Below are positions 24,457 through 37,586 of a stretch of 64,000 nucleotides of DNA, one piece after another. The first letter of the stretch is position 1. Each line of letters begins with the position of its first letter. The notes under the pieces are model-generated. The model searched no databases. It saw nothing but the letters and a program-made list of their open reading frames with translations, and was not told the origin of the DNA. Both the position numbers and the translations under genes were made by a program. Source of the DNA: Allacma fusca (taxonomy: Eukaryota > Arthropoda > Collembola > Symphypleona > Sminthuridae); contig OX359246.1 in assembly GCA_947179485.1 (NCBI GenBank), positions 43,007,632-43,071,631 of the forward strand, read 5' to 3'.

Positions 24457-27400
24457 TCACAGGTTTTTACCATAATGGTCAATTATGTTAAACATGTAAA
24501 CCATATCCGCGAACGTCAAAGCGGTATTATAAGTACTCAAAATCAAGCAAGCGGGTATATCTCCGGCTGGTTTGTAGGAAATGGTGAGTCGATTGCTGCT
24601 AACAACATCTTTCAGAATTTGACGTTGTACCTTACCACATATAAAACAACAGTTAGTGTTAAGAAAAATGAAATGCTCAAGAAGATAAATTAAAATGCAT
24701 GGGAAACTTACAGGTTCTAGTAGTTGTATAAAGGCCGGGTCATTCCTCATTGTAGTGGCATTTGCCCGAAGTCTTTCTGGAACATAGTAAAAGTTGACAG
24801 TGGTGCACTCTGGAGGAGTCTTGGGATGAACAAGAATAAACCGGTCTGAATTCATCTGCAGGTACTCATAGACTTGATCAACTAGTGTATAACCAGCGTC
24901 AATGTGAGCACCAAGGCCTTGCAGACCCTGTCAAAATATTTTTGATAAATATTTTTAAAGCAAAGTATTTCAATTCAAAGGAGTTTTAGTTCAAACCTTG
25001 GCCTTCCACAGGAACCACATTTTGAAAACTTGTCCACGTCGGTCTGGGAAAGGTTGATAAACGGCTGTGTCATACACAGAACTGTCATACAGCTGTTTAT
25101 TATTAAATTCCTGCTCGCTGATTGGTGGAGCCACTTTTCTCAAAATGCCTTTGTGTCTCGTAACGAAGATACTTGCATCTTGGACAGCTCCAAAAGCTTT
25201 GTGGGTGTTAAAATTGAATGAGTCGGTCCTGTAGTTATGGGATTTGAGAATTATCATGGCGCACAGATAGTACTGTTTATTCTTTATTACCTGAGCTTCT
25301 TTAACATGTTATGAAATTTAATACCATCATACCTTTCAATTCCTGTAAACTGTCGTGCTTTTCTAGTTGCATTTGAAGAAAAAATACTGGCGCCTCCATA
25401 AGATCCATCCACATGAAGCCACATTTTATTATCCCGGCAGACATCTGCAATTTCATTTATAGGATCAAAGGCTCCAAGGGTTGTAGTTCCAGCAGTGGCT
25501 ACAACAAGAAAGGGTGTCTTATTTGCAGCTTTTGCTTCCGCAACCTTTTTTCTCAAATCTGACACTGACATTTTCCCACTCTCGTCTTGAGCCACATACA
25601 CTGCTCTTTCCAGACCAATACCTAATGTGGCAGCAACAGAATTTTTTAATGTAAGTATATATTTTATACGTTTTATTAATTCTCAAAGATATATCACATT
25701 ATTTATGGAAACAATAAAAATTACCACTAAAAAAGGCTCCTTTGTTGGTGGAGTAATGTGCTGCTATGCTCAAAAATGCTACAAGAGTAGTATTTGTTTC
25801 GGAGTAACCACTTTCCTTTGCTTTAGTTTCTTTAGTTAAATATGCTAGCATCACTGCATACTCATTGGAAGCTGATCCTCCTGGTAAAACTAGCCCGTCA
25901 CCTTGTTCAGGATATCCCAGTTGCTTCCTCACTGCCTTAGCAAGTTCATCCTCCATTAAAGTAAATATTGGGTTATCCTCATACGTTAACATTGGAGAAT
26001 TTACAGCAGCGATGATGTAGTCGCCCATAATAGTATAGGGGTCCAAACTGAATTTGATTATTCAAATTGTAACGAAAACCGAAACAAATAGCATTAAAAA
26101 CATAATATATTTAACTTACGCCATAACAAATTGGTTATTGTCATAAGGGTGTCCCAGATGTACACTGTATTTAATAATGCTGCTAAATATCTCCAGCAAT
26201 GCAGCCTCATTTTCCTTCATTGTACCAGAAGGACTACTTAGAGAGAAGTCAAATTTTTTCAGTAGGTCTTCTGGTGTTTCAAAATGGGCAGGGGTTTCAT
26301 TCTTCCTAGAGTTTTGAAAGTAAGTCCCATTTTCAAGTACCGCATCAAAAAAATCAGTAAAGAATGTTTTGTGGAGTGATTCAATTGGAGCGGAGACAAA
26401 GTCTGAGTAGGTTTGTGGAGCTTTTGGGATTTTGTTGGATGGTGTAGCTGCTGCAGGTTTGGGTGTTGTTGGCCTCCAGATTGGCCAAAAAATTCCTGAT
26501 TTTACTTTTAAGTAAAAAATTTTAGGATCAAACCTTAAAATTTTTAAAACCTTCATTGCAATAATTATATATATATGCAAGTAATGTAACGACAAATAAA
26601 AACAAGCACTTGTTTCTTTCTCAGGCATCAATAACTTGGCTTGGCTGTTTCCTTCTTTCTCAATCAAATCTATCATGTAAATAACGTCATCTCTTGTAAT
26701 TGCAGAATTTGCAAGGCTCATGACGAAAACCGGCACCCTGGATTTAGAAGGGATGGTGTTTACTGAAATAGTCATTTTCCCCTGTTTTAGGAGATTTTCT
26801 CGAATGGATTCAGTAATCTGCAAAACGGTTTACTCATTTTATTAGGCCCCATGCTTAAGTTTTCACTTTGAATTTTAAGTTATTCATTGAGACTTGTAAT
26901 AGTGTTGTAGTTAACCAAATTTGTTTCATTACTTTCTTCTGCTTAATACAGTCTTCTTGGGAATTAGGAAAGTACCAAATATATGGACATTGTTGTGGCT
27001 TAAAATAAAAGGCAACTAGGTTGCTTTCAAAGTTTTGCAAAATCAATTTAAAGTTTGGCCGGCCCTTAAGCTGTGAGACTGCAAAGTCTTTCATGGCATA
27101 GGTGTAATCAACATGTCTTCCAAGTCTTTCCTGACCCTGAAATTAGTATATATGTAAGTGTCCTGGCACTAATATAAACGGACTTTGTGATTATAAGCCA
27201 TTTTATACACACAATCAATAATTATTATAAAATACATTAACAGAACAGTAACTATAATTATGTACCTTGGCTTTCCACATAAACCAGAGTTTTATTATGT
27301 CTGGTCTTCTAGAGGTTTGCATGGTGTTATCACCATTGTCCCATTTGCTATTGTTGTATAAGGGGCTTGGGACGAAGAGGAGATCAGAATTGAATGAAAA

Positions 27401-29315
27401 GGACTTCCTAATTATATTTTCCTCTCTTGTGACCAAAATTGTGGTAACAAATGGGGCTGAAAGACCTTTATCGGCACTCCAAAGGAAGGAATCTGATCTG
27501 AAATTCAGGATTTCTTTATGTATATCTACTAACACTCGGTAAGATACATGTAACCTCTTTTGAGCTCATACGGGACAAGTATTAACAAAAGATAAATGGT
27601 CTCTGCTTTATACGAGATTTGTTTTGCGAATTCCGACTACACTGAGCAAGGTCAATGTATGCTGGAGCAGAATATTTATGTTCACTTGCTTGTTTGAATA
27701 GCAAAAGAACTGCACTCATCAATACAATACATTAACAGTGATTTTCATAATAATATGTCGGTAAAGTAACAGTACCTCTCAACTCCCTTCAGTCTATTTT
27801 TATGGAGTGGAGAAAGTATGGCGGAACCAGCTAGCTGTCCATCAACATGAAACCACATTTTCTCTCTTTCCGCAATGACAGCAAGGCTCTCAAGAAAGTC
27901 GATTGCTCCCAAAACAGGAGTGCCTTCATTTTTAAGAATAAAACTATAATTTTATATATTATCATGTATTATTATGTATTATGGTATAAAAATGTAGGAA
28001 GTTGGAAGTAGCAAGGTCCGACCTGTTTGTACATATGTACATGTTATGGTTTTGAAGATGCACAAAATAAATAAACTTTTTATACGTACACAAGTTCCAT
28101 GCTCCTCGTAATATTTTTACCTGCTGTTCCTACGACCATTGTGGGTACATAACCTCGTCTCTTAGAATCAGATATGGCAGTGTTTAAAGCACCCAAATGC
28201 ATACGGCCGTTTGCGTCAGTTTGTACTCTGGAACATCCCGTTAGACCCAAACCTGGCCATTTATTAGTAGCAAAAATTTTACTCAAAATTACTTTCTACT
28301 TATGAGGCTTATGATTACATTTCCACGAAGAAAAATCCCACGTCGGCGTACCTTCCCAGATGCAGTATTTTTCATAAGCGAAGGAGGCATCTTCTGAGAT
28401 GAAGATGATTGGTCGGCGTCCTTTCGGGGTTCCAGCTTGGATAAAACCTTTTTGTTTAAAGTTTGGAAATCTCCTTTGTAGTGCCATTTGGATCACATAG
28501 CCATTGCCCATTCCAGCACCAGGGGTGATCATTCCGTCGCCTGTCCCATTAGGGTAGTTTATTAGCTCTCACTTTTCTCTCAACTTCATATTCCATTAGA
28601 GTGTACACTGGAGCGTAGAGGTATGTCGCAAGTGTTCCTGACATGACCGTTCCCATCCAATCTCCAATGAGGCCATAGGGATCGAGTCTACGGGTTCAAA
28701 ATTGGGTTTCTTCAATTTTAACCGCCCTTAACATGGTGGCCCATCTTTGTGTTGTAATTTTTTCATTCAACCACAATTAAATAACTAATCTATACATTGT
28801 TAGCTAAATTTTTAAAAGTAACGTTTTCAGTTCAATACATATGCTTTTTAAATGGGATCTCCAATGAAAATGGTAATTACTTTTTAAAACTTAGCCAACG
28901 ACATGCGCTCTTACCCTGCCCCATGACGATCAACTTTGAAAGGATGTGAGACATGAGGACTGTACTGGATTACCTTTTTTACAATGTCAATTAGTGTTGT
29001 TTCGTCCACTCTTTTGTCAGGTAAACTTAAATCAATGATGCTTTTGATTTCCTCGGGGGTCCTGAATTTAAAAGGAGGCTGTGACCTCGAAGAATCGTTA
29101 TTAAAGAAGACGCCCTCATCAAGCAGAATGTTAATAATTTCCCGATACAGTTTGTCGTGTAGAACAGAGACAGAGCTGGAAACGTAATATGGGAAGTTTT
29201 TAGGAGCTTCTGGGGGAATAATACCATTGTCGATCAAGTCTTTACCATATTTTGATTCGAAACCATGGGTAAATTTCAGAACGGCAAGACACGAGAACAA
29301 AACTCGGAACCTCAT
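24457..29315 (-). pseudogene. double-domain PLP decarboxylase, copy B, one frameshift
   Basis: Same 13 exons as copy A: 29315-28915, 28687-28352, 28252-28121, 27923-27776, 27497-27266, 27136-26933, 26817-26610, 26495-26120, 26047-25725, 25621-25333, 25228-24997, 24927-24712, 24630-24457. All splice sites are intact. Exon 2 lacks 2 bp of a CT run (near 28566-28571 on the + strand), giving a stop at 28551-28549, so as read the product would end within domain 1. Every other exon keeps its frame. Domain 2 has NTHK for NPHK but keeps the PLP Lys, the Asp in HVDGSYGGAS, and His in AAHYSTNKG; domain 1 has SADK. The signal peptide is retained (MRFRVLFSCLAVLKFTHG). A recent pseudogene, or a sequencing error in a dinucleotide run, is equally possible from sequence alone. 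Confidence 0.82.
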
Positions 29316-29357
29316 TGTGTCTACGAATTTATGTACATTATTAATAGAATTAATTTG

Positions 29358-29368
29358 ACTTTATATAC
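29358..29368 (-). promoter_or_regulatory. candidate TATA box of decarboxylase copy B
   Basis: GTATATAAAGT on the minus strand about 45-55 bases upstream of the ATG at 29315. That leaves room for a short 5' leader. The same place in copy A has no clear TATA. Confidence 0.4.
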
Positions 29369-29447
29369 TTATGTCGTGGAACACACGGTGTTGCCTAATT
29401 TAACCACGACGCTACATAATTATATGTAAGTACATATGCATAGACGT

Positions 29448-30590
29448 CACTGGTGCCCTAGTCTAGTCCGACTTGACTAGGAAAAAAGGGTATGGGCTTG
29501 ACTATAGGTTAATGGGGAGCAAAATGTATAGACTCGAATAGACTAGCATTATGTGAGGTTTACAAGGACTATACTAGATTAGACTAGTCAGATAACGAAA
29601 ACACATCGATTAGAATAGACTTGACTAGAAAAATAGATCACCCAACACGGACAGCAACTTCTGTGTTGACATAAATGTAGTGACATGCATATGCAAACAT
29701 AAATGCACAGCATTGACATATAAATAGTGCAGCCAATGAAATTAAGAAGAAATATGTGGGTAAAAACATGGTTATTTTTAGCGGGCCTGTATTTGGAATG
29801 AAGAAGGTTCCAGCACATAATATACATAATTACTTTGTCAAGTTTTTCCCGCACAACATTTAGTAACTTGCATATGTCACCACTTGTGCTGACACAAAGC
29901 TCACATATATATGTGAGAACTTGTGCAAGCCACCTCCCACGTATGTCAGTGTACGTACGAACGCACAGCATATCTGTGTCAAACATATACAAGTCAGCAC
30001 AGATTTCGTGCTGTCCGTGTTGGGTATAGATTAGCATGACCCGTGCTCCCGTAAAGCAGCAGGACCATGCTAATGTAATTTCAAGATACTCAAAGCAGCG
30101 TAATGCTAAAGTACACTACGTATAATTTCTTCTTACAATTTTATTTGTAATGATTAGTTGTTGTTAATTTTATGTTAAAGATAATAGTGCGAACTTTCTT
30201 CGGAAGGAGTTCAATGCAAGCACTAGCACTTATTTTTTTAGTTCATGAGTGCTTGACGTGGTACTCGCACTCATCTAGCGGATCCCGCATTTTATTTCCT
30301 CACTCCTAAATACCTCATTTTGTCCACGAACTTCTGAATCTAAGACCAGGATCAGGGCAATCCCTATCCCTTTTGTCCATTACATTTGAGCAATTTCTAG
30401 AAATATTTTAGATTGAGCCTTGAATAGAAATTGACTAGGAATAGACTAGGATTTTTAAGAAAAAGTATGAGTAGGACTACACTAGACTAGCACGAAGAAA
30501 TTAGTAAAACAAAGGCTAGAATTGAATAGGCACGGACAATCCCCAGAAAGAATAGAATAGACTAGACTAGTCAACCTCGTGGGTACCAGT
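29448..30590. mobile_element. CTAG-word DNA transposon, non-autonomous
   Basis: Ends are imperfect inverted repeats (CACTGGTGCCC and GGGTACCAGT). Words ACTAG/CTAGT/AGACTAG recur many times inside both ends. Flanks ATAGACGT and ATAGAACC look like a decayed 8-bp duplication. The empty site survives in copy A as ATAGAGCC at 9277-9284, which shows the insertion came after the unit was duplicated, or was absent from the copied template. No transposase. Confidence 0.7.
29641..30024. mobile_element. nested MITE with CCCAACACGGACAGCA ends
   Basis: Perfect 16-bp inverted ends at 29641-29656 and 30009-30024, nested inside the CTAG-word element. Flanks ATAGATCA and ATAGATTA (the latter after one extra base) suggest an 8- or 9-bp duplication with one change, so hAT and Mutator-like origins are both possible. 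384 bp, no coding. Confidence 0.7.
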
Positions 30591-32252
30591 ATAGAACCTA
30601 TAGACTAAAAAACGAATTAAATGACTTGGCTAATATGTACATATAACTGGATGATTTTATATAAATCTGGGGAATACAATAAATAATAATGTTGTCACAT
30701 GGAGGCATAATTAATTTCTTGATGGAATGGGGATAAATGTCCCGGTTCTACTTTGTGTCATACTGTGTTGTGATCATGTACAAATTTGTAACAATTGATA
30801 ATCAATCAAGTCCTGACTGATACATTTCTCATCGAGATGAAGGCTAACAGATATCTAGCCCACAATTGTACATTTAAGTTTTTACTTAAATAACACGGCG
30901 CGTGTTCTAATGGCTTTCCAAGCTTATTTGCACAATTAGATTTACGTTTACTGGTGCAGTGAGGAACTTCTTGATTTCGGATCAATTTTTATTATCTCAG
31001 AAAATCAATTTCTCCTGATCTGAAATTTTTTGGATTGTTGTGGTAATTGATAATAATAGCTTAAGATACTGATTCGTTTTAGGATTATATGCATAAAAAG
31101 TTGCCTTGTAGATACATGCATTCCTTAGAAATCGTATCAAGAGCTTATGTGTAATTATTTTTTAATCATCATCACATGTATCTACATTTATGCCAACGTT
31201 TTTTGTTTCCAACATGCACAAATAAGGCACCAATGGCCGCGTGTTAATTGATGCTGTTTATGCTTTCATTTATTCTGAAACTAATGTATGCGCACAGAAG
31301 TGAATTGTGGTAAATATTCAACATTATATTGATGACATATATACAAACTGCAAAACATATTTTCGTGGGCAACTACCCACATTGTAAGCATTATGAAACT
31401 CTGATGAAATTTCACAATGTCATTAGGGTCATTGTGGGAACATTAGACTTACCACACTTAGGATATTGCTATTACACAGATGGCAAAATAAAAACGCCCA
31501 TGCAATTCGGGGATTTTGAGACATAGGTACTTGGTTTATTGTTAGCACATAAAATAAGGTATCTACAGATGGGAAAAATCCTAGTTTTAATGACATTCTA
31601 TGTATACATATTACACACACTTGAATATTCACCAACTGACGAATTATATTAGGAAATAACAATACAGTGTGCAGGTTGGACCCCAGCATGTATGTATGTA
31701 TACATTCTTTATAAGTAAACATACGTCAATATTTTTTTGCTAAACCAATTTTTCCCTGAGCACCAAAATTAATATTTGTATCATTTCTGATTTCTAAGAA
31801 GAACCCCCGGACGTGATTACACAAACATTTTCAATTCTCATAATTAAGTAAGAATCTTCTTCAGAAAATAAACTACTCCCGGTTTCTCGACTTTACAGCT
31901 ACTACTGGCTGCGATACAATTGAAGTTTTTCCATAAAATTCTATGTCAACTACCATGCATAACTTCAAAGCAGGACCTATGTAAATACGTAGTTTATTCG
32001 GGGTGCAGCGAGCTGGAAACAATAAATAAAGTTATAGAACAGAATTTGAAGTAACCGATTAAAGTTCATGATATAGGTTAGTTTCTACCGATTATTAATC
32101 CAATTATGGTACGATAAATGAAACTTTCCCCCGAAAGGGTCCTCGGTAACAATCTAACAAAATATTGAACTGCCGTGGAAATCTGTGACACAAAATGTAG
32201 ATATAGGCAGATGCGTATATACGTAGTACTATCACATAAACTGAAAACACTT
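30591..32252. other. spacer between EFR3 and decarboxylase copy B
   Basis: Duplicon flank, homologous to 9285-10510 and to the third relic. No gene recognised. It holds the EFR3 3' UTR (near 32252 downward) and presumably upstream control DNA of decarboxylase copy B. Confidence 0.55.
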
Positions 32253-35200
32253 CTACAAATCGAATATTTGGGGAAACTGAATTCTACTATGGATGGCAGG
32301 TGGATTTCCTGTAGTACGGTTTGCTTCAGCGGTATTGGAGAATGCCTTAGTAAATATTTCAGTTAGTTTGTTTTGAAGGTTTCCACTCTGAAAGAAACAA
32401 CATACAAAAATATTAAAATTTAAGTTATGATAATTAATAAAGACCAAGGGTGTAATGGGCTAATGGGCTACTGGACAATTGATTATGCCCAACTAAACAG
32501 AAACATTAATTCTAAGTAAGCTCAGAAACTATGAGACCCTGGCCGATAATACGTGAAGTATCAACAATGGATGACATAATCTCAGCTTTGCAGTATGTAA
32601 TTTTACTCACTACCATGTGAGTAACATGTTATCGACGCAAGGACACCACTTTGACTTTAAGTTTTGTTGATGAATGACACATAATTCCAAAATCAATTTC
32701 ATTCCGAAAAAACAGCTGACGGTATAACAAGAAATTATTTAAAACCGTAGGTATGACAGCATGGTCAAATACACTGCGAGGGTTGGAAGTACACATAAAA
32801 GAAACAAATAAGCGACAGGCTTAAATGAAACCTTCTACAGATTTTTATTATGTATACGTAAGTAGGATGTGCGGAATCATTGTCTTCCTGTCTGCCTGTA
32901 TGTTCTTACGACACATAGATAAAGTTGTCTTTACCTTAGCTGCTGTTTTTGCGACTAAATCCTCAAAGTTAGCCGTTTTGTAAGCATGTGTCAACTCTTT
33001 TCTCTTCTGCACTTCGATCTCCTTGCGAATATCTGAAGAGTCATTGAGAAGTCGTTTCAAGTTCTCTACCGTCATTTCTTCATCCTCACGTTCCGGGCGC
33101 ATCTAAAGAATAAATACAGCACGATTTACTTAGGTTTAACAAATGCATATTAGGGTTTTACTTGTACATATACAGATTAAGCTGTTTTCTAACCTTTCTA
33201 GACCCAATAGGAGTGGAAGCACCAGAATCAACCTCCATACTAAAAGAGTTGAGATCCGTCGTACTACCAGACTGCATATGAGCGTCGACCCAAGAGTGCC
33301 GGGGAACGGAGTATGAAAGTTTGTTTGAACTGACTTCCAAACCTTCGTTCTTGAGAATGGCAAAAATCTCGTCTTGTCTGAATAGACAGGGTTCAGCGAT
33401 ATTTTGCGAGGGTTCGTAAGCCTCATATCGAACTTTCATTGGGGGAATCAAGTGAGCAGCCAACTCCCGCCTAGCTTTCACCACCTAAACCGGTCAGCCA
33501 ACAGCAAAAACAATCAGCCTCATTTAATCATTAAGTAGATTACGTCAAATACAGACCTAAAATATAGACTACAGTAATGCACATGTATACGCACACTCTG
33601 GATTCATGAACACTGCGAGTTCATTCATAACCACTTAGTAACTTGCCACCATTATAAACCTGTATATCTTGTATGCACCGCTACCTGCTACGATGTCTAT
33701 CTGCTGTCATTGTCATTACTTTGTAGCTGTTCAGATATTTTCTCAGGCTGTAGTACATTATCTCATGTGAACTTAGTACACACAATAACATTTTTATTAT
33801 TACGGAGTTTTTGTATGCTTCCGGGGATGTGACTCCCGTTTTCCTCTGCACATTCAACTCTTGCAGTACGAATCACACCCACCGGTTGCAATTTACAATA
33901 TATGCTGTAATATCAAAATCGTTTTTCCCTGGGTAAAGTGGCACGCAAATTCTGCACGGCACGTCCAATACTTTTTTAGAAGGCAGAATAATACTTTATT
34001 ACCTTCGAAACGTAATAGTAATTGCTTATACCCTTTATTTGTAAATAGACATAAAAAGCAATTCATTTGGAACATAACACTATACTAGGAACTACACTCA
34101 CGCTTTCGAACTACAAAAATATTCGTATGTACGAGTAGTCGACATAAACGTGCAGTTATATTTTCACAAAACAAAGAACGGTAAATTCAAACCTAACTGC
34201 AAGTGACAGACGAAAAACTTTCCCGTTCACAACGGAAAAAGGAACATCCCATGTAACGATTATTGATTTTATTAAATGCTAGCTAAATTAAGAGTGAATA
34301 GACGGTAATTGGCAAACGAAGCAATTACTACTATAAAATTAATGTTGCATGTATAAAATACACGCTATAAAGAACAAAAATAGAACAATAATTATTAATA
34401 CAGCCGTTTAAGCACAGCATGCAGCATGCATTGAATAAATAATATATAAGTTGGGTTATTATATTTCCAAAAGCGGAAAACCGTTTGATAAGATATATCA
34501 TCGATTACTCACTGAATTTTTGTAGTCCTGAATAGCTGGAAAACATTGGGCGATGACAGCAAACAAGGATACAGACATCACGTGTAAATGAATTTTTTGC
34601 GTCGCAGACAAAGAAGCCGATGTGAGGGCTAAATCTTGAAAACTGATAATGACGCGGATGAAGTCAACAAGAGTGTCTTCACAAAATAGTTCCACTAGAA
34701 AGAGAGCAATTGTTGTATAAATGGCATTCATATTGCCAATCGCATTATTATTCTTTCCCACTGAGGCTACCAAGCTGGTAAAAATTTCGGAACCATTCTT
34801 TTTAACAAACAGAATATCCGTTCTGGTACAGGACTCTCGTTTCAAATGTTCCAATTTTGTTATTCTGCAAACATATATGTAAAAGTTGTTTTATATGGTA
34901 TTTAAAGGGGCAGATGCATTTTTAAAGATATCTCAATTGTATAAGCCGAAGTAAAATCAGGAATATTTACGCACGTCGGTGATGAAAGCCTTTCACGATT
35001 TTGGTGTCGATCAATCAGAGTATGAAGAATATTTTGAACTAACAATCGCAATTCTGCATCTTCATCTTGACACATAGTAAGCAAAGGTTGGAGGAAAGAC
35101 AAAGGAAATGTTGTACTTAAATAGGTCGTATGGTACTTTGAACCAACCTATTAATTAAATAGAAGACTTCAAGACCTTACCAAGGAAACTAAATTGATAA

Positions 35201-37586
35201 ACAACTTCAAGTACATTAATGATAAAGATTTTTTTAGACTTCCAGCAATTTTCAAAAAAACGTTATAGTACATAATTATATACAGATCTTATGTAACATC
35301 GCAAAATAGTAATTTACCATGAGAAGTGATTTTAAAAGCATGCTTTGAAGCAACCGCTGAGAAGAAGAATTGTCAACTCGGGACGGCACTTTTTGCATAA
35401 TGAATTTCATAATTTCTATCTTCTGATAGTCAGGAAGATGTGTTACGTATTCACCCAAAGCAGCTATCAAAGTTTCTCTATAAGCCTTTTCATCACTGTC
35501 AGCCCCCTCCAATTTTGTAGACACTTGAATATGTTGAACAATTGAATTCACAATTTCCAAAACGGATGGACCTAAAAGCAAATTTCAAAACTTTTGTTTG
35601 TAAGTTTTCTATTAAATATAGACTTACAATTTGTCCAACGAATTTCTTACGCCCTCACCTACACTTTCACCAGCAGCAATATCAATTATTTTTGCTAACA
35701 CGTCCCCCATACTCGTCCGAACTTTTGCACTAGATTTCATATGATGTTGATCCAAATGATTCATAAGGGTTTCAATAACAGCGTATGAATACTGGGACTG
35801 AAAAAACAACAAATAACATTTTTATAAATTGGTTTAATTGCCTTATACCATGATGATGAATGGAATTCCAAGTAAATAAAATCATACGTAAAAAATTACC
35901 TGAATGGAAAACATGATGACTCGAAATGTGTGAACCGCGAAATCATTTGGCACCCACAATTCAAACGTATCAAAATGACTGTGGGGAATAGAAGAAATAA
36001 TAAGTAGTATTTTGCACGACAGACTCAGACAGAAGACAAAATTAACTGAAATGACACAATGTTTATCGGTAATTGCAACAAACTTACTGTAGCACAGGCT
36101 TGACAAAACTGCGGACGTGACCAAAAGTTGCTTTATTTACAAGATCTCGCATGCAATTTTCAGCTAGTCGTGGAGCCTCCATTTCTTCCTCATTCTGATT
36201 TTCAGTACTAGCGTCATTTTCGTCTGCAACTAAACCCTGTCTCCCTTGCTCCATGTTAAAAAGTAATGACGGAATGATTTTTTCCATGTGAGATGAATCC
36301 CAAATATTTTCCACTAAATCATCTGATACTGTTTTTCTTACGACACTCTGAAATTAACGATTCACTTTTTAAGGTATTGGGAGGCACATATAGGCGTCTA
36401 TTTAAATTTTAATGAGAAAAATTTTCATCAGTAATCAGGTGTTTTTAACATTTATCTGAATTCTAATTGTAATACTAGCTGGAAAAACAATTACTGAAAA
36501 CAATTAAAGAAATGATCGATTATGGACTTCACAAGAATTACATCACATTGTTATTGTGATTAATCAGCTACTATTTTAATGGGCACCATGGTTGACAATT
36601 TACCAATAATTTTTTTCGTTGGTTTCTATCGTCATTTTTCTCTGAAACTTGGCAGCAATTTTTAATTAAATTTTCAGAAGCCAATTTTTAAAATACTTGG
36701 TTTACGGTTATATTTTTTGGTAGCCCCCTCCCTCTGATTTTTATCAATTTTTAAAAGCACATTATTCACTATAAAAAATCTGAAATGCAAAATACTTACT
36801 CTTAGACCCCGCGTCCCTGCTGCGCGAATTTCATTACGGATATCATCATTGGGTGAATTATTATGGCACATGGATGCAAATTTGGAAACAAAAAAATCAT
36901 AACGGCGATGATATGATGGAGTATCTTCTTCAATACTGGAGAACTTTACAAACTGGAAAAAGCAAGTGATAACTGATTATTAATTAATCAATATTCGTGA
37001 CGTATTCTGAGTAAAAAATAATACACTCGGCTTTAAAATAATTAACTTGCAGACTGAGTTGCTAATATCTGAAGATTTGGATCCGGAGATTCTAGTAATT
37101 TCTGAACCATTCGCAGGAAGCTTTCAACAAATAGATTCAACGTCTGAGAGTGACAAGCTTGAAGAAGCTGATCCATCGACTCCACTCCGATCACGATGAA
37201 CCTGTTAAAATTATTAATATTTCTATTCCCAATTTGTACTTAATACCAAATAATACTGAAATATTAAAAACACTAAAAGTACATAATACTTACCCAGGTT
37301 TCTTCCTATAAATATCCCGGCTGACTCTCTGGTACAAATACTCTCCGACCCGGTCCAGCTTCTCCGGTGATGACAAAACATAAAAAGTAAGCTTTTCCAT
37401 ATTCCCTTTGACCAACCCATCCTGTAATGAGAAATCAAGAAAATTCCATTAAAAAACATTTTTATTTTACCAACATTCCCTACAAGCTCAAGTCAAGTAA
37501 ATTTAATAATCCCCATACCTGAGGATCCCGTGGAAATACACTATCCACTAATCTCTTGTATCTAGGAGCACAACAGCCGCAACAAC
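32253..37586 (-). CDS. EFR3: EFR3 / rolling blackout homolog, start exon missing
   Basis: Palmitoylated plasma-membrane protein that with TTC7/YPP1 anchors PI4-kinase IIIalpha to make PI4P; the fly ortholog is rolling blackout (stmA). Exons: 37586-37519, 37421-37294, 37201-37051, 36952-36800, 36347-36088, 35978-35900, 35797-35659, 35571-35318, 35147-34975, 34864-34513, 33484-33194, 33102-32935, 32387-32253; about 784 codons, in line with the family (~820). Seen: N-terminal CCGCC palmitoylation cluster then APRYKRLVD; NMEKLTFYVLSSPEKLDRVG; FVKFSSIEEDTPSYHRRYDF; VVRKTVSDDL; NIWDSSHMEKIIPSLLFN; the C-terminal IQFPQIFDL matches the family tail. The 37201-37051 exon uses a GC donor (TCT then GCAAGT). 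The first exon, needed for Met plus one base, was not found upstream. Intron 33485-34512 is the long one. Confidence 0.94.

Larger units (their letters stand above)
24345..32300 (-). repeat. segmental duplication, copy B (EFR3-linked)
   Basis: Second copy of the unit at 4135-10510, here contiguous with the EFR3 gene. Extra length comes mainly from the CTAG-word transposon at 29448-30590 and from sequence at 31540-31850 that is shorter in copy A. Because the third relic includes EFR3 exon sequence, this copy is the likely source. Confidence 0.82.

Noticed and set aside
24345-29315. Treating the second decarboxylase locus as two normal separate genes
   Set aside because: The open frame running from the domain 1 last exon into domain 2, the conserved splice phases and the lack of a domain 2 signal peptide favour one fused gene.
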